Of a stretch of DNA of 64,000 nt, positions 8,539-18,161 are shown one piece after another. The stretch covers positions 32,048-96,047 of the forward strand of contig JAFDGC010000004.1 in the NCBI GenBank assembly GCA_019309485.1, read 5' to 3'. Position numbers and translations under genes: made by a program. The notes below the pieces were generated by a model that saw only the letters and a program-made list of their open reading frames with translations, ran no database searches and was not told the DNA's origin. Position 1 is the first letter of the stretch. Every line of letters starts with the position of its first letter. The DNA comes from Deltaproteobacteria bacterium. Lineage in GTDB: Bacteria > Desulfobacterota > Desulfobacteria > Desulfobacterales > UBA2156.

Positions 8539-10302
8539 ATGAACGGATTCTACGGGCGTATCCTGAAAGTTGATCTCACCCGACAGCAATTTCAAATCGA
8601 TTCCATCGGAGAGGATGTCCTGAACCGATACCTGGGCGGCAAAGGGTTGGCTTCTTATCTTTTGATGCAGCTCAATCCTGAAAGGATTTCCCCCTTTGCC
8701 CCTGAAAATTGCCTCCTTTTCGCCACAGGGCCGTTCACCGGGAGCGCGGTATGGGGATCCAGCCGATACGGCGTTTTTACCAAATCCCCCCACACCGGAT
8801 TTTACAGTGAATCGTACGCCGGGGGAAAGGCTCCCGAAGCCATGGACGCCGCCGGCTTCGATGCCGTTGTGATTTCGGGGAAGAGCGCCGTACCGTGCGT
8901 CCTTGTCATCTCTCCGGAGGGGGCGGCCTTTCACCCCGCGGCCGACCTCTGGGGAACGGACACCTATACCGCCGAAGACGCCGTAAAGGAACGATTCGGC
9001 CCGAATTCGTCCTCCGGTGAAAAGGTCGGGGCCGTTGTGATCGGCCCGGCCGGTGAAAACCGGGTCACGTTTTCCGTTATTGAAAACGACTACTGGCGTT
9101 CGGCGGGCCGGACCGGCGTGGGGGCCGTCATGGGGGCCAAGCAGTTAAAGGCCGTCTTATTCAGGGGTTCCAGGCGGCGGCAACTCCACGATCCGGATGG
9201 GGTCTTGGACCTTTCCAAGGCCATCGCCGCTGCGGGCAAAGACCATCCGGTGGTCGCCGGATTCAAGACGTGGGGTACCGCCAACATGGTGGAGCGCACC
9301 AACCGGGCCAACGCGTTTCCCACACGCTACTGGTCCCGGGGACACCTTGAGGCATGGGAGAAGATCAGCGCCCAGGCCCTGCATCAGGAGTGCCGGGTAA
9401 AACCCCGGGCATGCGCCAAGTGTTTTATCGCCTGCGGCCGCCTGAGCGAGGTGACTTCCGGACGTCATGCAGGGCTGACGATCGAAGGCCCCGAATACGA
9501 AACCATCTTTGCCTTCGGGGGGCTGTGCATGATCGAAGACATCAAAGAAATCGCCTACTTGAACGATATCTGCGATCGTCTGGGACTCGACACCATCAGC
9601 GCCGGAAACCTGTGCGGCCTGGCCATCGAGGCCTCCCGGCGAAAGTGCATCCCCCTCGATCTCGATTACGGGGACGTGGACGGCATCGCCGGTCTTCTGT
9701 ACCGGATCGCCAAAAGAAAAGGCGTGGGCGCCGATCTGGCCGACGGTACGGCCAAGGCCGCCCGCAAGTGGGGTCTGGAAGCCATCGCCGCCCATGCCAA
9801 GGGACTGGAGCCCCCCGGGTACGATCCCCGGGTGTTGAAGGGAAGCGCTTTAGCCTTTGCCGTGTCGGATCGGGGCGCCTGCCACCTGAGGGCCACGTTT
9901 CATAACCTTGAATTGAGCGGTCTTTTGGACCCGGGGGCCGTTGACGGAAAAGCCGCCCCTCTCATCGAGCATGAAAACCGGTTGACCATCATGGACACCT
10001 TCATTTTATGTCGTTTTTTCAGGACGTTTTATCCATGGGAAACCATGGCGATCCTTTTGAAGCAAGTCTGCGGGATCGAAGCCGGTGTGGAAGGCCTCAT
10101 CAAACGGGCCGAGGATATTGCCCGATTGATCCGGCGCTTCAACCTGCGGGAAGGATTGACACCTGCAGACGACCACCTTTCCAAGGGCCTGTTCCGAAAA
10201 GACCTGGAGAACATCCGTCCCCTTGAGGAAGCCGAAGTGGTGCAAATGGTGCGCGAATATTACCGCCATAAAGGCTGGAACAACGACGGTATTCCGGAGT
10301 AG
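8539..10302 (+). CDS. Aldehyde:ferredoxin oxidoreductase family protein
   Basis: Tungsten- or molybdenum-bispyranopterin enzyme that oxidises aldehydes to acids, reducing ferredoxin (or the reverse) in the cytoplasm. The 587 residues start MNGFYGRILKVDLTRQQF with the typical LGGKGLA segment. The [4Fe-4S] ligands are recognisable: CAKCFIAC supplies C292, C295 and C299, and a distant C491 lies in FILCRFF, matching the spacing of the Pyrococcus enzyme. AAAGGA precedes the ATG at about eight bases. It is probably monocistronic, since the next gene has its own promoter. The aldehyde substrate cannot be read from the sequence. Confidence 0.9.
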   Translation: MNGFYGRILKVDLTRQQFQIDSIGEDVLNRYLGGKGLASYLLMQLNPERISPFAPENCLLFATGPFTGSAVWGSSRYGVFTKSPHTGFYSESYAGGKAPEAMDAAGFDAVVISGKSAVPCVLVISPEGAAFHPAADLWGTDTYTAEDAVKERFGPNSSSGEKVGAVVIGPAGENRVTFSVIENDYWRSAGRTGVGAVMGAKQLKAVLFRGSRRRQLHDPDGVLDLSKAIAAAGKDHPVVAGFKTWGTANMVERTNRANAFPTRYWSRGHLEAWEKISAQALHQECRVKPRACAKCFIACGRLSEVTSGRHAGLTIEGPEYETIFAFGGLCMIEDIKEIAYLNDICDRLGLDTISAGNLCGLAIEASRRKCIPLDLDYGDVDGIAGLLYRIAKRKGVGADLADGTAKAARKWGLEAIAAHAKGLEPPGYDPRVLKGSALAFAVSDRGACHLRATFHNLELSGLLDPGAVDGKAAPLIEHENRLTIMDTFILCRFFRTFYPWETMAILLKQVCGIEAGVEGLIKRAEDIARLIRRFNLREGLTPADDHLSKGLFRKDLENIRPLEEAEVVQMVREYYRHKGWNNDGIPE

Positions 10303-10371
10303 CCTCTTCGGGTCGGGAATCCGGGAAAAGGATACACGATCGCCTATGGACACCGCCGGAAAAGGCCGGGT

Positions 10372-10399
10372 TTGACAACCGCGAAAGGGTTCTTACAAT
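10372..10399 (+). promoter_or_regulatory. Sigma70-type promoter for the zinc-ribbon gene
   Basis: A perfect -35 TTGACA (10372-10377) is followed after 16 bases by TACAAT (10394-10399). The predicted transcript starts near 10406, about 60 bases before the ATG at 10467. That ATG has a strong AAAGGAG Shine-Dalgarno. Confidence 0.7.
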
Positions 10400-10466
10400 G
10401 GAAGTGTTCGAGCCAAGGCCCAAATCGTCGACACGGCAAACGCCAAAATCATAAAGGAGAAGTTCA

Positions 10467-11141
10467 ATGGCATTTGAAACCAAGGAAGAGGTTCTGCAAA
10501 AGATCCTTTCCGAAGAAAAACCCAAATGTCCCCATTGCGGAATGGAAATGAGCCTCTGGGAGGTTCCCCCCGTGACGTTCAGTGACGGACTCGGATGGGG
10601 GGTGCCTTACCTGTACATGTGTTTCAATGATGACTGCAGCCTCTACGTGCAGGGCTGGGACAACCTGCGGGAAAACTATTCTCAAAACGCCTCTTACCGG
10701 TGCATCTGCTACCCCGGAACAAAGCAGTATGAGTGTATGCCCGTGTTCAGCCCCCAAGGCGCCCGGGGCCAGATTATCGACGACGCCGTCCTGGCCGCCG
10801 AGGAAGCGCTGAAAGCATCCATCAAGAAGGGCTTTTCCCTCCTGGCGGACTGTTACGTGGCCAAGGATATGGTACCGGTGTTGCAGATGCTCCTCGACGC
10901 GGCGGAACCGGTCCGCGTCCGCCTCAAGGCAGCGGAAATGATCGGAGATTTCGGCGAACTGGAAGCCATCGAACCGTTAAAAAACTTGAAAGTGGGAAAC
11001 GAACTCCTTCAAAATAAAATCGAAGGCGCCATCACACAGATCCACGAACGGCATTTCACGCGGGAATGCCCCTATTGTGCAGAAGTCATCAAAAAAAGGG
11101 CCAAAGTCTGCAAGCACTGCGGGAAAGATCTCACCGCTTAA
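10467..11141 (+). CDS. Zinc-ribbon / HEAT-like / zinc-ribbon protein, function unknown
   Basis: A 224-residue soluble protein. The N-terminus has a CPHCG zinc knuckle (about residues 22-26) with later CFNDDC and CIC cysteines. The middle (about 105-190) is helical and looks like a HEAT/PBS-type repeat (VLQMLLDAAEPVRVRLKAAEMIGDFGELEAI, split here only by description). The C-terminus is a second zinc ribbon, CPYCAEVIKK...CKHCGKDL. I cannot assign a function. Two metal-binding ends around a helical repeat suggest a protein- or RNA-binding adaptor. It has its own promoter at 10372-10399 and AAAGGAG before the ATG. Confidence 0.8.
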   Translation: MAFETKEEVLQKILSEEKPKCPHCGMEMSLWEVPPVTFSDGLGWGVPYLYMCFNDDCSLYVQGWDNLRENYSQNASYRCICYPGTKQYECMPVFSPQGARGQIIDDAVLAAEEALKASIKKGFSLLADCYVAKDMVPVLQMLLDAAEPVRVRLKAAEMIGDFGELEAIEPLKNLKVGNELLQNKIEGAITQIHERHFTRECPYCAEVIKKRAKVCKHCGKDLTA

Positions 11142-11146
11142 CCGCC

Positions 11147-11200
11147 TTTGAAGCCTCCCCGCTGCAAGCAGCGGGGAATGCGCTCGCTGTTGCGGTTCAA
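11147..11200 (+). repeat. Family A repeat, copy 2 (minimal, 54 bp)
   Basis: The shortest copy of the family. It holds TTTGAAGCCTCCCCGCTG, a perfect CCCCGCTG-caag-CAGCGGGG hairpin, and the common end ATGCGCTCGCTGTTGCGG with TTCAA. It starts six bases after the stop of the upstream gene. Confidence 0.75.
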
Positions 11201-11232
11201 GGATCCGGCCCTTCCCCTGGCGGGCCGGATCC
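11201..11232. terminator. Perfect 11-bp inverted repeat between convergent genes
   Basis: GGATCCGGCCC (11201-11211) and GGGCCGGATCC (11222-11232) form a perfect GC-rich stem around a 10-base loop. It lies between the ends of the zinc-ribbon gene and gpmI. There is no U-run on either side, so a Rho-independent terminator role is only a suggestion. It directly abuts the family A copy. Confidence 0.5.
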
Positions 11233-11256
11233 ACTCCACACGCTCATCGGCCGCGT

Positions 11257-12810
11257 TTAGCCTGTCCCTTCCAGCAGGAGGTTTCCCGTCATTTCCTCGG
11301 GTTTTTCGATCCCCGTCAGGTGCAAAAGCGTGGGGGCGATGTCCGCCAGGATGCCTTCTTTCAAGCGGACTTTTTTCCGGGTGTCATCCACCAGAATGAA
11401 AGGAACGGGGTTAGTGGTATGGGCCGTGTGGATATGCCCGTGATCATCGGCCATGAGCTCTGCATTCCCGTGATCCGCGGTAATCAGAGCGATTCCCTTT
11501 CGGGACAAGACTTCCGGAACGATTTCTCCCACACATCGATCCACCGCCTGGCAGGCCGCAATGGCCGCGGAGAGATTCCCGGTGTGCCCCACCATATCCA
11601 TGTTGGCGAAATTCAAAACAATGAGCGCATAATCTTTCGACCGTAACCGCGCAAGGACCTCCCGGGTCACCTCAAAGGCGCTCATTTCCGGTTTGAGGTC
11701 GTAGGTGGGCACCTCCCGGGGGGAAGGAATCATGCACCGGTCCTCCAGGGGAAACGCCTTTTCCTCCCCGCCATTGAAAAAGTAGGTGACGTGAGCGTAC
11801 TTTTCCGTTTCGGCGATTCTCAATTGCCGCAATCCGTTGTGACTGATCACTTCCCCCAGGATGTTTTTCAAATGAACAGGGGGAAAGGCCACGGGAAGAT
11901 GAAAGCATTCATCATAAAGGGTCATACAGACGTACCCGCACACTTTCGGCCACGGAATGCGTAAAAATGCATCAAATGTTTCCTCGGTGAACGCCCGGGT
12001 GATTTCCCGGGCCCGGTCGGCCCGAAAATTGAAAAAGATGATCCCGTCGCCGTCTTGAACGGTCGCCAACGGCGCCTGTTTTTCATCGACGATGACCACC
12101 GGCTTGATGAATTCATCCGTCTCTCCGCGAAGATAGGCGTTTTTGATTCCTTCCACAGGGTCTTTTTCGGGTATCCCGTTCCCCTCGGTATACAGCCGGT
12201 ATGCCTTTTCGATGCGATCCCACCGGGTGTCCCGGTCCATGGCAAAGTATCGCCCGCAAATGGAAGCCACAACCCCGCACCCCATCTCCTCCATCGCGTC
12301 GGAAAGCCGGGTCAAGTAATTCACGCCACTGTCCGGCGCGGTGTCCCGGCCGTCGGTGATGGCATGGACATAGACGTGCTCAAGCCCTTTTTTTCTGGAA
12401 AGCTGCAACAGCGCTTCCAGATGGGTCAACTGGCTGTGTACCCCTCCATCCGAGACAAGACCCATGAGGTGGAGCCTCGTTCCTTTTTCCCTGACCCGGG
12501 AAATGAGGGCGTTGAAAACATCATTTTCAAAGAAGGTGCCGTCCTGGATGGCCATGTCGATTCTCAGCAGTTCCTGGTACACGATGCGGCCTGCCCCCAT
12601 GTTCAAATGCCCCACTTCCGAATTCCCCATGATGCCGTCGGGGAGTCCCACGGCCCGACCCGCACATTCAAGACGGGTGACAGGGTACGCGGACATGAGT
12701 GCATTGAGAAAGGGCGTTTGGGCCTGGGCTACGGCATTTCCCTCGGCGGTTGGATTCAATCCCCAACCGTCCAGGATCATCAGTAGAACGGGCGTTGCGC
12801 GAGGAATCAT
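11257..12810 (-). CDS. gpmI: 2,3-bisphosphoglycerate-independent phosphoglycerate mutase
   Basis: Manganese-dependent enzyme interconverting 3- and 2-phosphoglycerate in glycolysis/gluconeogenesis. The 517 residues start MIPRATPVLLMILDGWGLNP, with the metal site DGWG. The phosphoserine nucleophile lies in GIMGNSEVGHLNMGAG (about residue 63), and the C-terminal metal motif is ITADHGNAE. Length matches the family. Its ATG overlaps the rsfS stop by four bases (ATGA), so it is translationally linked as the last gene of the rplU operon. Confidence 0.96.
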   Translation of the reverse strand: MIPRATPVLLMILDGWGLNPTAEGNAVAQAQTPFLNALMSAYPVTRLECAGRAVGLPDGIMGNSEVGHLNMGAGRIVYQELLRIDMAIQDGTFFENDVFNALISRVREKGTRLHLMGLVSDGGVHSQLTHLEALLQLSRKKGLEHVYVHAITDGRDTAPDSGVNYLTRLSDAMEEMGCGVVASICGRYFAMDRDTRWDRIEKAYRLYTEGNGIPEKDPVEGIKNAYLRGETDEFIKPVVIVDEKQAPLATVQDGDGIIFFNFRADRAREITRAFTEETFDAFLRIPWPKVCGYVCMTLYDECFHLPVAFPPVHLKNILGEVISHNGLRQLRIAETEKYAHVTYFFNGGEEKAFPLEDRCMIPSPREVPTYDLKPEMSAFEVTREVLARLRSKDYALIVLNFANMDMVGHTGNLSAAIAACQAVDRCVGEIVPEVLSRKGIALITADHGNAELMADDHGHIHTAHTTNPVPFILVDDTRKKVRLKEGILADIAPTLLHLTGIEKPEEMTGNLLLEGTG

Positions 12811-13172
12811 GAGGGGTCTCCGAGGTCGGAACAGTCGATCCGCTTAGCGTCGATCCAGAGTCCTTCCAGATCATAGAAACGGCGCACGGGTTCATAAAAC
12901 ACATGGATAATGATGTGGCCGTAGTCCAAAAGGACCCAGTGCCCTTCGGTCATTCCTTCGATGCTCAACGGGCGGATGCCCTCCTTTTTCAGCGTGTCGC
13001 GGATATGCTCGGCAATCGCGATGACCTGGCGGCTGGAACGCCCCGAGCACAGGACAAATGTATCCGCATAGGAGGTCAACGCGCGTACATCAAGAACAAC
13101 GAGATCTTCCGCTTTTTTACCGAAAACCGCGTCGACGAACCGCTTCAGGGACGCCATGGGGTCTTGAGTCAT
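12807..13172 (-). CDS. rsfS: Ribosomal silencing factor RsfS
   Basis: Binds ribosomal protein L14 and blocks subunit joining when nutrients are scarce. The 121 residues have the family core VLDVRALTSYADTFVLCSG, SRQVIAIAEHI, and GHWVLLDYGHIIIHVF. The start at 13172 was chosen because its ATG overlaps the nadD stop as ATGA. A longer frame reaching 13532 would run into nadD. Gene order nadD-rsfS-gpmI and four-base overlaps on both sides indicate one operon. Confidence 0.95.
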   Translation of the reverse strand: MTQDPMASLKRFVDAVFGKKAEDLVVLDVRALTSYADTFVLCSGRSSRQVIAIAEHIRDTLKKEGIRPLSIEGMTEGHWVLLDYGHIIIHVFYEPVRRFYDLEGLWIDAKRIDCSDLGDPS

Positions 13173-13831
13173 CGATAAAGACCTTTTTCCAGAATGTATG
13201 CTTCCACCGCCCCGGGAACCATATTGCGTATGCTCTTCCCCGTTTTGACCTTTTTGCGGATCCGTGTGGCGGAAATTTCCGGCAAGGGATCCCGGAAAAG
13301 ATGAATCGGGTGTAAAGACGGATGCACGTAAGACGAATCGTCTTCCAAAAGGCGGTACTCCGAAGACAATTCTTGTACAATGAACATCTCCACCCTGCCG
13401 CCGCCCGCCGCCGGCGTCGAAGGGGGCTCGATTCCGGACCGGTGCATGACGATCAAGGGGATTTGCGCCAGGATTTCGCGATAGGCTTTCCATGTGAGCA
13501 TTTCCAAGAATGCATCGTGTCCCATGATCCAATACAACCGGGTGTCACCGGGCGTGTTTTCCTTGAAGAACCGGATGGTATCGATGGTGTAGGACGGTCC
13601 GGGGCGGTGGATCTCGCAATCGGAAATCGAAAACCCCGCTGTACCGGTTACAGCCAACTGCAGCATGGCCAACCGATCCGCCGCCCGGGTCACCCTATCG
13701 CCCTCCTTGTGCGGCGGCACGGCCGAAGGGATAAAAACAACCGCTTTCATGGCAAAAGCTTTTTTTACTTTTTCTGCAGCCGTCAGGTGTCCCTGGTGGA
13801 CCGGATCAAAGGTGCCGCCGAAAAGCCCCAT
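13169..13831 (-). CDS. nadD: Nicotinate-nucleotide adenylyltransferase
   Basis: Adenylates nicotinate mononucleotide in NAD synthesis. The 220 residues from the ATG at 13831 start MGLFGGTFDPVHQGHL, the nucleotidyltransferase signature. They carry SAVPPHK, WIMGHDAF and the C-terminal ISATRIR motif. An upstream TTG at 13867 would add 12 residues (MDFHSKKGVKNR). I prefer the ATG because AAAGGTG lies 11 bases before it and the protein then begins exactly where the fold does. Confidence 0.93.
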   Translation of the reverse strand: MGLFGGTFDPVHQGHLTAAEKVKKAFAMKAVVFIPSAVPPHKEGDRVTRAADRLAMLQLAVTGTAGFSISDCEIHRPGPSYTIDTIRFFKENTPGDTRLYWIMGHDAFLEMLTWKAYREILAQIPLIVMHRSGIEPPSTPAAGGGRVEMFIVQELSSEYRLLEDDSSYVHPSLHPIHLFRDPLPEISATRIRKKVKTGKSIRNMVPGAVEAYILEKGLYR

Positions 13832-13882
13832 CCGGTTTTTCACACCTTTTTTTGAATGAAAATCCAACCCCTTTTCTCTTTT

Positions 13883-13991
13883 TTAAAGTCTTTCCGCTGC
13901 CCCGCAGGGCGGAATTTCCGCTTTGCTCCAACCCGCGAAGCATTGCCGTCAGGCAGGACCTGCAGGGAATGCGCCCGCTGTTGCGGTTCAA
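13883..13991 (+). repeat. Family A repeat, copy 3 (full length)
   Basis: A full 109 bp copy between proA and nadD. It contains CCCCGCAGGGCGG, then a GCTTTGC...GCGAAGC arm pair, TGCCgtcaGGCA and the end GCGCCCGCTGTTGCGGTTCA. A solo end of the family B MITE (13996-14013) begins five bases later. Confidence 0.8.
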
Positions 13992-13995
13992 GTTT

Positions 13996-14013
13996 GATGG
14001 CTTCGTAAAAAGG
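13996..14013 (+). repeat. Solo terminal sequence of the family B MITE
   Basis: GATGGCTTCGTAAAAAGG is identical to the left end of the family B element at 57556-57755. No matching right end or internal part follows here, so this is a remnant or an end left by deletion. It lies next to a family A copy. Confidence 0.55.
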
Positions 14014-14047
14014 TCGATTGTAACCCATTGGAACGCGTTTCAGTGAA

Positions 14048-15307
14048 TCATGTCGTCCGGATCTGGCCGTCTCCGAAAACCACGAACTTGGTGGTGGTCA
14101 GCTCTTCGAGCCCCATGGGACCGAAGGCGTGCAGCTTCGAGGTGCTGATTCCGATTTCCGCACCCAATCCGAGTTGCCCTCCGTCGTTGAACCGGGTGGA
14201 TGCATTCACCAACACCACCGAGGCGTCCACTTCCCGGACAAACCGCCTGGCCCTGGCATAATCGGAGGTCACGATGGTCTCAGTATGGCTGGATCCGTAT
14301 CGCGTGATGTGATCCACCGCCGCTTCCATGTCTGAAACCACTTTTACCGCCAGGATCAAGTCGAGATATTCGGCGGGCCAATCCTCCTCCTGGGCGGCCT
14401 TTACGCCGGGAAGGATCCGGCAGGTTTCCGGGCATCCCCGGAGTTCGACCCCCGCTTTTTGTAACCGGGGGGCCGCGTGGGTCAAAAATGCCGCCGCGAT
14501 GTCCTGGTGCACCAGCAGGGTCTCCATGGCATTGCATACGCCGGGCCGCTGGACCTTGGCGTTGAAGCAGATTTCACCGGCCATCAAAAGGTCTGCGTCC
14601 GCATCCACATAGACGTGACATACCCCCTTGTAATGTTTGAGCACCGGAATGCGCGAATTCGCCACCACGAACCGGATGAGCCCTTCTCCCCCCCGGGGAA
14701 CGATGAGATCGATGCACTCTTCCGCCTGCAACATGGCCAGGACCGCCTTTCGGTCGGTAACCGGAATCACCTGGACGGCATCCCCGGGCAGCCCGGCCTC
14801 CTCCAGTCCCTTTTGAATGAGGACCGCCAGGGCCCCGTTGGAATTGCGGGCTTCGGAACCCCCCCGTAGGATGACCGCATTTCCCGCTTTCAAACACAGG
14901 GCTGCGGCATCCACGGTGACATTGGGCCTTGATTCGTAAATGATCCCGATGACGCCCAAGGGGATCCGCACCCGGGAGACTTGAAGTCCGTTGGGGCGCA
15001 TCCAGGTTTTCACCACGGCGCCCACCGGATCATCCAGTGCCGCCACCTCCCTCAGTCCGCGTGCCATATCTTCGATGGCCGCCCGGGTGAGGGTCAACCG
15101 ATCCAGCATGGGCTTGCTCAGCCCGGCCTTTTTTCCCTGATCCAGGTCTTTTCGGTTTTCGGTCATCAGAAAACCGGCTTCCGATTCCAGCCGGCGGGCA
15201 AGCGCCGCCAACGCGTTGTTCTTTGTTTCGGTATCGCTCCGGGAAACGATAACGGACGCCTGTTTGGCCGACCGGGCCATCTGCTCAACGGTTGCCTCAA
15301 TATCCAT
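14048..15307 (-). CDS. proA: Glutamate-5-semialdehyde dehydrogenase (gamma-glutamyl phosphate reductase)
   Basis: NADPH-dependent reduction of gamma-glutamyl phosphate in proline synthesis. The 419 residues start at the ATG at 15307, with GGAGG five bases upstream, in preference to a TTG at 15325. The substrate segments [17 protein letters not shown] and [17 protein letters not shown], and the catalytic cysteine in [13 protein letters not shown], are clear. It follows proB on the same strand. Confidence 0.96.
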   Translation of the reverse strand: MDIEATVEQMARSAKQASVIVSRSDTETKNNALAALARRLESEAGFLMTENRKDLDQGKKAGLSKPMLDRLTLTRAAIEDMARGLREVAALDDPVGAVVKTWMRPNGLQVSRVRIPLGVIGIIYESRPNVTVDAAALCLKAGNAVILRGGSEARNSNGALAVLIQKGLEEAGLPGDAVQVIPVTDRKAVLAMLQAEECIDLIVPRGGEGLIRFVVANSRIPVLKHYKGVCHVYVDADADLLMAGEICFNAKVQRPGVCNAMETLLVHQDIAAAFLTHAAPRLQKAGVELRGCPETCRILPGVKAAQEEDWPAEYLDLILAVKVVSDMEAAVDHITRYGSSHTETIVTSDYARARRFVREVDASVVLVNASTRFNDGGQLGLGAEIGISTSKLHAFGPMGLEELTTTKFVVFGDGQIRTT

Positions 15308-15370
15308 GCATTTCCTCCGATTCAAAAAAAGGTATTATCGGCGCTTCCAGGCAATGCCGGCACCGACAGG

Positions 15371-16510
15371 TTATTCTTCCGCGGACGCATCGGCCGTCAG
15401 GACCAGATTGTCCCGATGAATCACCTCGTCATAGGGTTTATATCCTAAACGTTCCTTGATTCGACTGGTCTTCAACCCCATGATTTTTCGGATATCCGCC
15501 GCACTGTAGTTGACCAGCCCGGTTCCCAATATCCGGTTGTTCGATGAAAACGCCACCGGTGCGCCCACCTGGAACTCCCCTTCCACGCCGATCACGCCGC
15601 TGGGCAAAAGGCTTTTTCCCCCCTTGCATACGGCCTTTGCCGCCCCCGAATCGATGCGGATAACCCCTTTGGGTTTCAGGTTAAAGGCGATCCATGATTT
15701 CCTCCCGGAAAGCCTGCTCTTTTTGGGTACGAAGAAGGTCCCCAGGGCCTTCCCGGACATGAGGTCCAAAAGGATGTTGGGACGGTTCCCGTTGGCGATC
15801 ACCATTGGGATCCCGGCGGATGCTAGCTTTCTCGCCGCCTCGATCTTACTCACCATGCCTCCGGTCCCCAAGGATCCGGGAAGGTTGCCGGCCATGGCTT
15901 CCACCTCTTTGGTGATCTGGGTCACCACAGGAATCAGGGCGGCATCGGCGTGTGCCGCGGGGTTTTTGGTGTAAAGCCCGTCGATATCGCTTAACGCGAT
16001 GAGGAGGTGGGCGTCCATCATGAGGGTGATGAGAGCGGCCAGGTTGTCGTTGTCGCCGAACTGGATCTCCATAACGGATACGGTGTCGTTTTCATTGATA
16101 ACGGGAACCACGCCCCATGACAACAAGGCATATAGGGTGTTCCTGGCGTTGAGGTACCGCTTCCGGTGGGAAAGGCCGTCATTGGTCAAAAGGATCTGGG
16201 CCACCTTTTTGTGATACCGGGCAAAGGCCTTTTCGTACTCCATGATCAATCCGGCCTGGCCCACGGCCGCCACCGCCTGTCGCTTCGGGAGTTCGTCGGG
16301 TCGCCGGGAAAGACCGATTTTCCGGGTCCCGGCCGCCTGAGCACCGGAGGAGACCAAGAGGACTTCCCGGTTCTGATCGATGATCCGGCTCACCTGCCGG
16401 CTGATGGACCGCACGGCTTTGAGATTGAGGCCCTCGTTTCCGGTGAGGACGGAGCTTCCCACTTTGACCACGATACGCCTGGAATTTGAAAAATACGACG
16501 CGCGATCCAT
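15371..16510 (-). CDS. proB: Glutamate 5-kinase with PUA domain
   Basis: Phosphorylates glutamate in the first, normally proline-inhibited, step of proline synthesis. The 379 residues comprise an amino-acid-kinase domain (about 1-265; VVKVGSSVLTG, VSSGAQAAG, PVINENDTVS, LSDIDGLYT, GTGGMVSKIEAA) and a C-terminal PUA domain (about 285-370) containing KPKGVIRIDSGAAKA. Full bacterial length. It lies between obgE and proA in a stable operon arrangement. Confidence 0.96.
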   Translation of the reverse strand: MDRASYFSNSRRIVVKVGSSVLTGNEGLNLKAVRSISRQVSRIIDQNREVLLVSSGAQAAGTRKIGLSRRPDELPKRQAVAAVGQAGLIMEYEKAFARYHKKVAQILLTNDGLSHRKRYLNARNTLYALLSWGVVPVINENDTVSVMEIQFGDNDNLAALITLMMDAHLLIALSDIDGLYTKNPAAHADAALIPVVTQITKEVEAMAGNLPGSLGTGGMVSKIEAARKLASAGIPMVIANGNRPNILLDLMSGKALGTFFVPKKSRLSGRKSWIAFNLKPKGVIRIDSGAAKAVCKGGKSLLPSGVIGVEGEFQVGAPVAFSSNNRILGTGLVNYSAADIRKIMGLKTSRIKERLGYKPYDEVIHRDNLVLTADASAEE

Positions 16511-16535
16511 GATTAATCCGGTTTTCGGAAGTGCA

Positions 16536-17537
16536 TTAGACGGATGTTCCCCGCTGCAGCTGATCCATGCGTTCCTTTAAGGTGTCGATCCCCAGGCCGG
16601 TGGCGGCTGAAATGCGGATCGGCCGAACGGGTTGAATCGCCGTTTCAAGGGCCTCGGCCTTTATTTCGGCACCGGGAAGGTCCATTTTGTTGAGGACCAC
16701 CAGTTGCTTTTTTTCCGCCAGCAAAGGATGATACGAAGCCAGTTCCCGGTTCACCGTTTCATAAGGGGCAAGGGGATCGGCAGAATCCACGGCGGCCACA
16801 TCGATCAGGTGGACCAGGATCCGGGTCCGTTCGATGTGTTTCAAAAACCGGATCCCCAACCCGGTGCCTTCATGGGCCCCTTCCACGAGACCGGGAATGT
16901 CGGCCACCGTGAAAGGATCCCCCCGTTTCGGATAGACCACTCCGAGATTGGGGAACAGGGTCGTGAAGGGATAATCCGCCACCTGGGGTCTGGCGGAAGA
17001 AATAGCCCGGATGAGAGTGGATTTGCCGGCATTGGGGAGCCCCACGATCCCCACATCGGCAATGAGCTTCAATTCAAGGTGCAGGGTTCGGACCTGACCG
17101 GGTTCCCCCGGCTGGGCGAATCTGGGGCTCTGATGGGTGGCGGTCTTGAAATGGGCGTTTCCTTTTCCGCCCCGACCGCCTTTGACGACAACCACCCTTT
17201 CTCCGGCAGCCACCAGATCTTTGAGAATTTCCCGGGAATCTAACTCCCGAATCACGGTTCCGGGCGGAACCGGGATCATCAAATCCGCACCGTCTTTCCC
17301 GGATCGGTTCCTTCCGGCGCCGTGTCGGCCGTCGAGTGCTTTGAAGCGGGTTTTATTGCGGAAATGCTGCAGGGTGTTTTTTTCGGGTGAGGCCACAAGG
17401 ATCACATCCCCACCCTTGCCGCCGTCCCCCCCGTCGGGACCTCCCTTTGCAATGAACCTTTCCCGGCGGAAGCTGACACAACCGCTTCCGCCTTTTCCGG
17501 ATTCAACGGTTATGATGGCTTCATCGATGAATTTCAA
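16536..17537 (-). CDS. obgE: Obg GTPase
   Basis: Ribosome-associated GTPase in large-subunit maturation and stress control. The 333 residues hold the glycine-rich Obg domain (about 1-158; [28 protein letters not shown]) and a G domain with G1 GLPNAGKST, switch [11 protein letters not shown] and G4 NKMD. The optional C-terminal OCT extension is absent. Its ATG overlaps the rpmA stop by four bases. Confidence 0.96.
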   Translation of the reverse strand: MKFIDEAIITVESGKGGSGCVSFRRERFIAKGGPDGGDGGKGGDVILVASPEKNTLQHFRNKTRFKALDGRHGAGRNRSGKDGADLMIPVPPGTVIRELDSREILKDLVAAGERVVVVKGGRGGKGNAHFKTATHQSPRFAQPGEPGQVRTLHLELKLIADVGIVGLPNAGKSTLIRAISSARPQVADYPFTTLFPNLGVVYPKRGDPFTVADIPGLVEGAHEGTGLGIRFLKHIERTRILVHLIDVAAVDSADPLAPYETVNRELASYHPLLAEKKQLVVLNKMDLPGAEIKAEALETAIQPVRPIRISAATGLGIDTLKERMDQLQRGTSV

Positions 17538-17788
17538 GCCGGAATGACACTGACCTTCTTGCGCATTTTTCCCAATCGCTCGTATTCAACAATGCCATCG
17601 ATTTCGGCAAAAAGGGTATAATCCTTTCCCATACCCACGTTGCTTCCCGGATGGATCTTCGTCCCCAGCTGGCGGACAAGAATATTCCCCGCCTTGACGC
17701 GGTTCCCCCCGTAGCGCTTGACTCCCCGGCGCTGACCGGCGCTGTCGCGCCCGTTCCGTGAACTGCCACCTGCTTTTTTATGTGCCAT
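17534..17788 (-). CDS. rpmA: 50S ribosomal protein L27
   Basis: Component of the peptidyl-transferase centre region of the 50S subunit. The 84 residues start [20 protein letters not shown], the family signature, and continue [19 protein letters not shown]. The order L21-L27-Obg is conserved across bacteria. Confidence 0.97.
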   Translation of the reverse strand: MAHKKAGGSSRNGRDSAGQRRGVKRYGGNRVKAGNILVRQLGTKIHPGSNVGMGKDYTLFAEIDGIVEYERLGKMRKKVSVIPA

Positions 17789-17808
17789 AATCGGACTCCC
17801 GAAAAAGA

Positions 17809-18120
17809 TTATGCTTGGATCTGGTCGATTCGAATCGCCGTATATCGTTGGCGATGCCCCTGTTTCCGCCGAAAGCGTTTCCGGCGCTTATACTTGAAAA
17901 CAACGATTTTCTCGGCCTTCCCCTGTTCGACGATATGCCCCTGGACGTTGATGTTTTCCAGATAAGGGGTGCCGATGTTGGTCTTTTGTCCGTCCGAATA
18001 AAAAAGGACCCGGTCGAACTGGATCGGTGCCCCCACCTCACCGGGCAATTTTTCCACCCTTAAGGTCTGACCTTCCTCGACTTTATATTGTTTTCCCCCC
18101 GATGCCACCACTGCGTACAT
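17809..18120 (-). CDS. rplU: 50S ribosomal protein L21
   Basis: Binds 23S rRNA in the 50S subunit. The 103 residues start [18 protein letters not shown] and end with the basic segment [19 protein letters not shown]. It is the first gene of the rplU-rpmA-obgE-proB-proA-nadD-rsfS-gpmI series. A near-consensus promoter lies 42-70 bases upstream of its ATG. Confidence 0.97.
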   Translation of the reverse strand: MYAVVASGGKQYKVEEGQTLRVEKLPGEVGAPIQFDRVLFYSDGQKTNIGTPYLENINVQGHIVEQGKAEKIVVFKYKRRKRFRRKQGHRQRYTAIRIDQIQA

Positions 18121-18161
18121 GAATCTCCTCCGATTTCATTGAAAACGTTTTAAAAAGGGTT

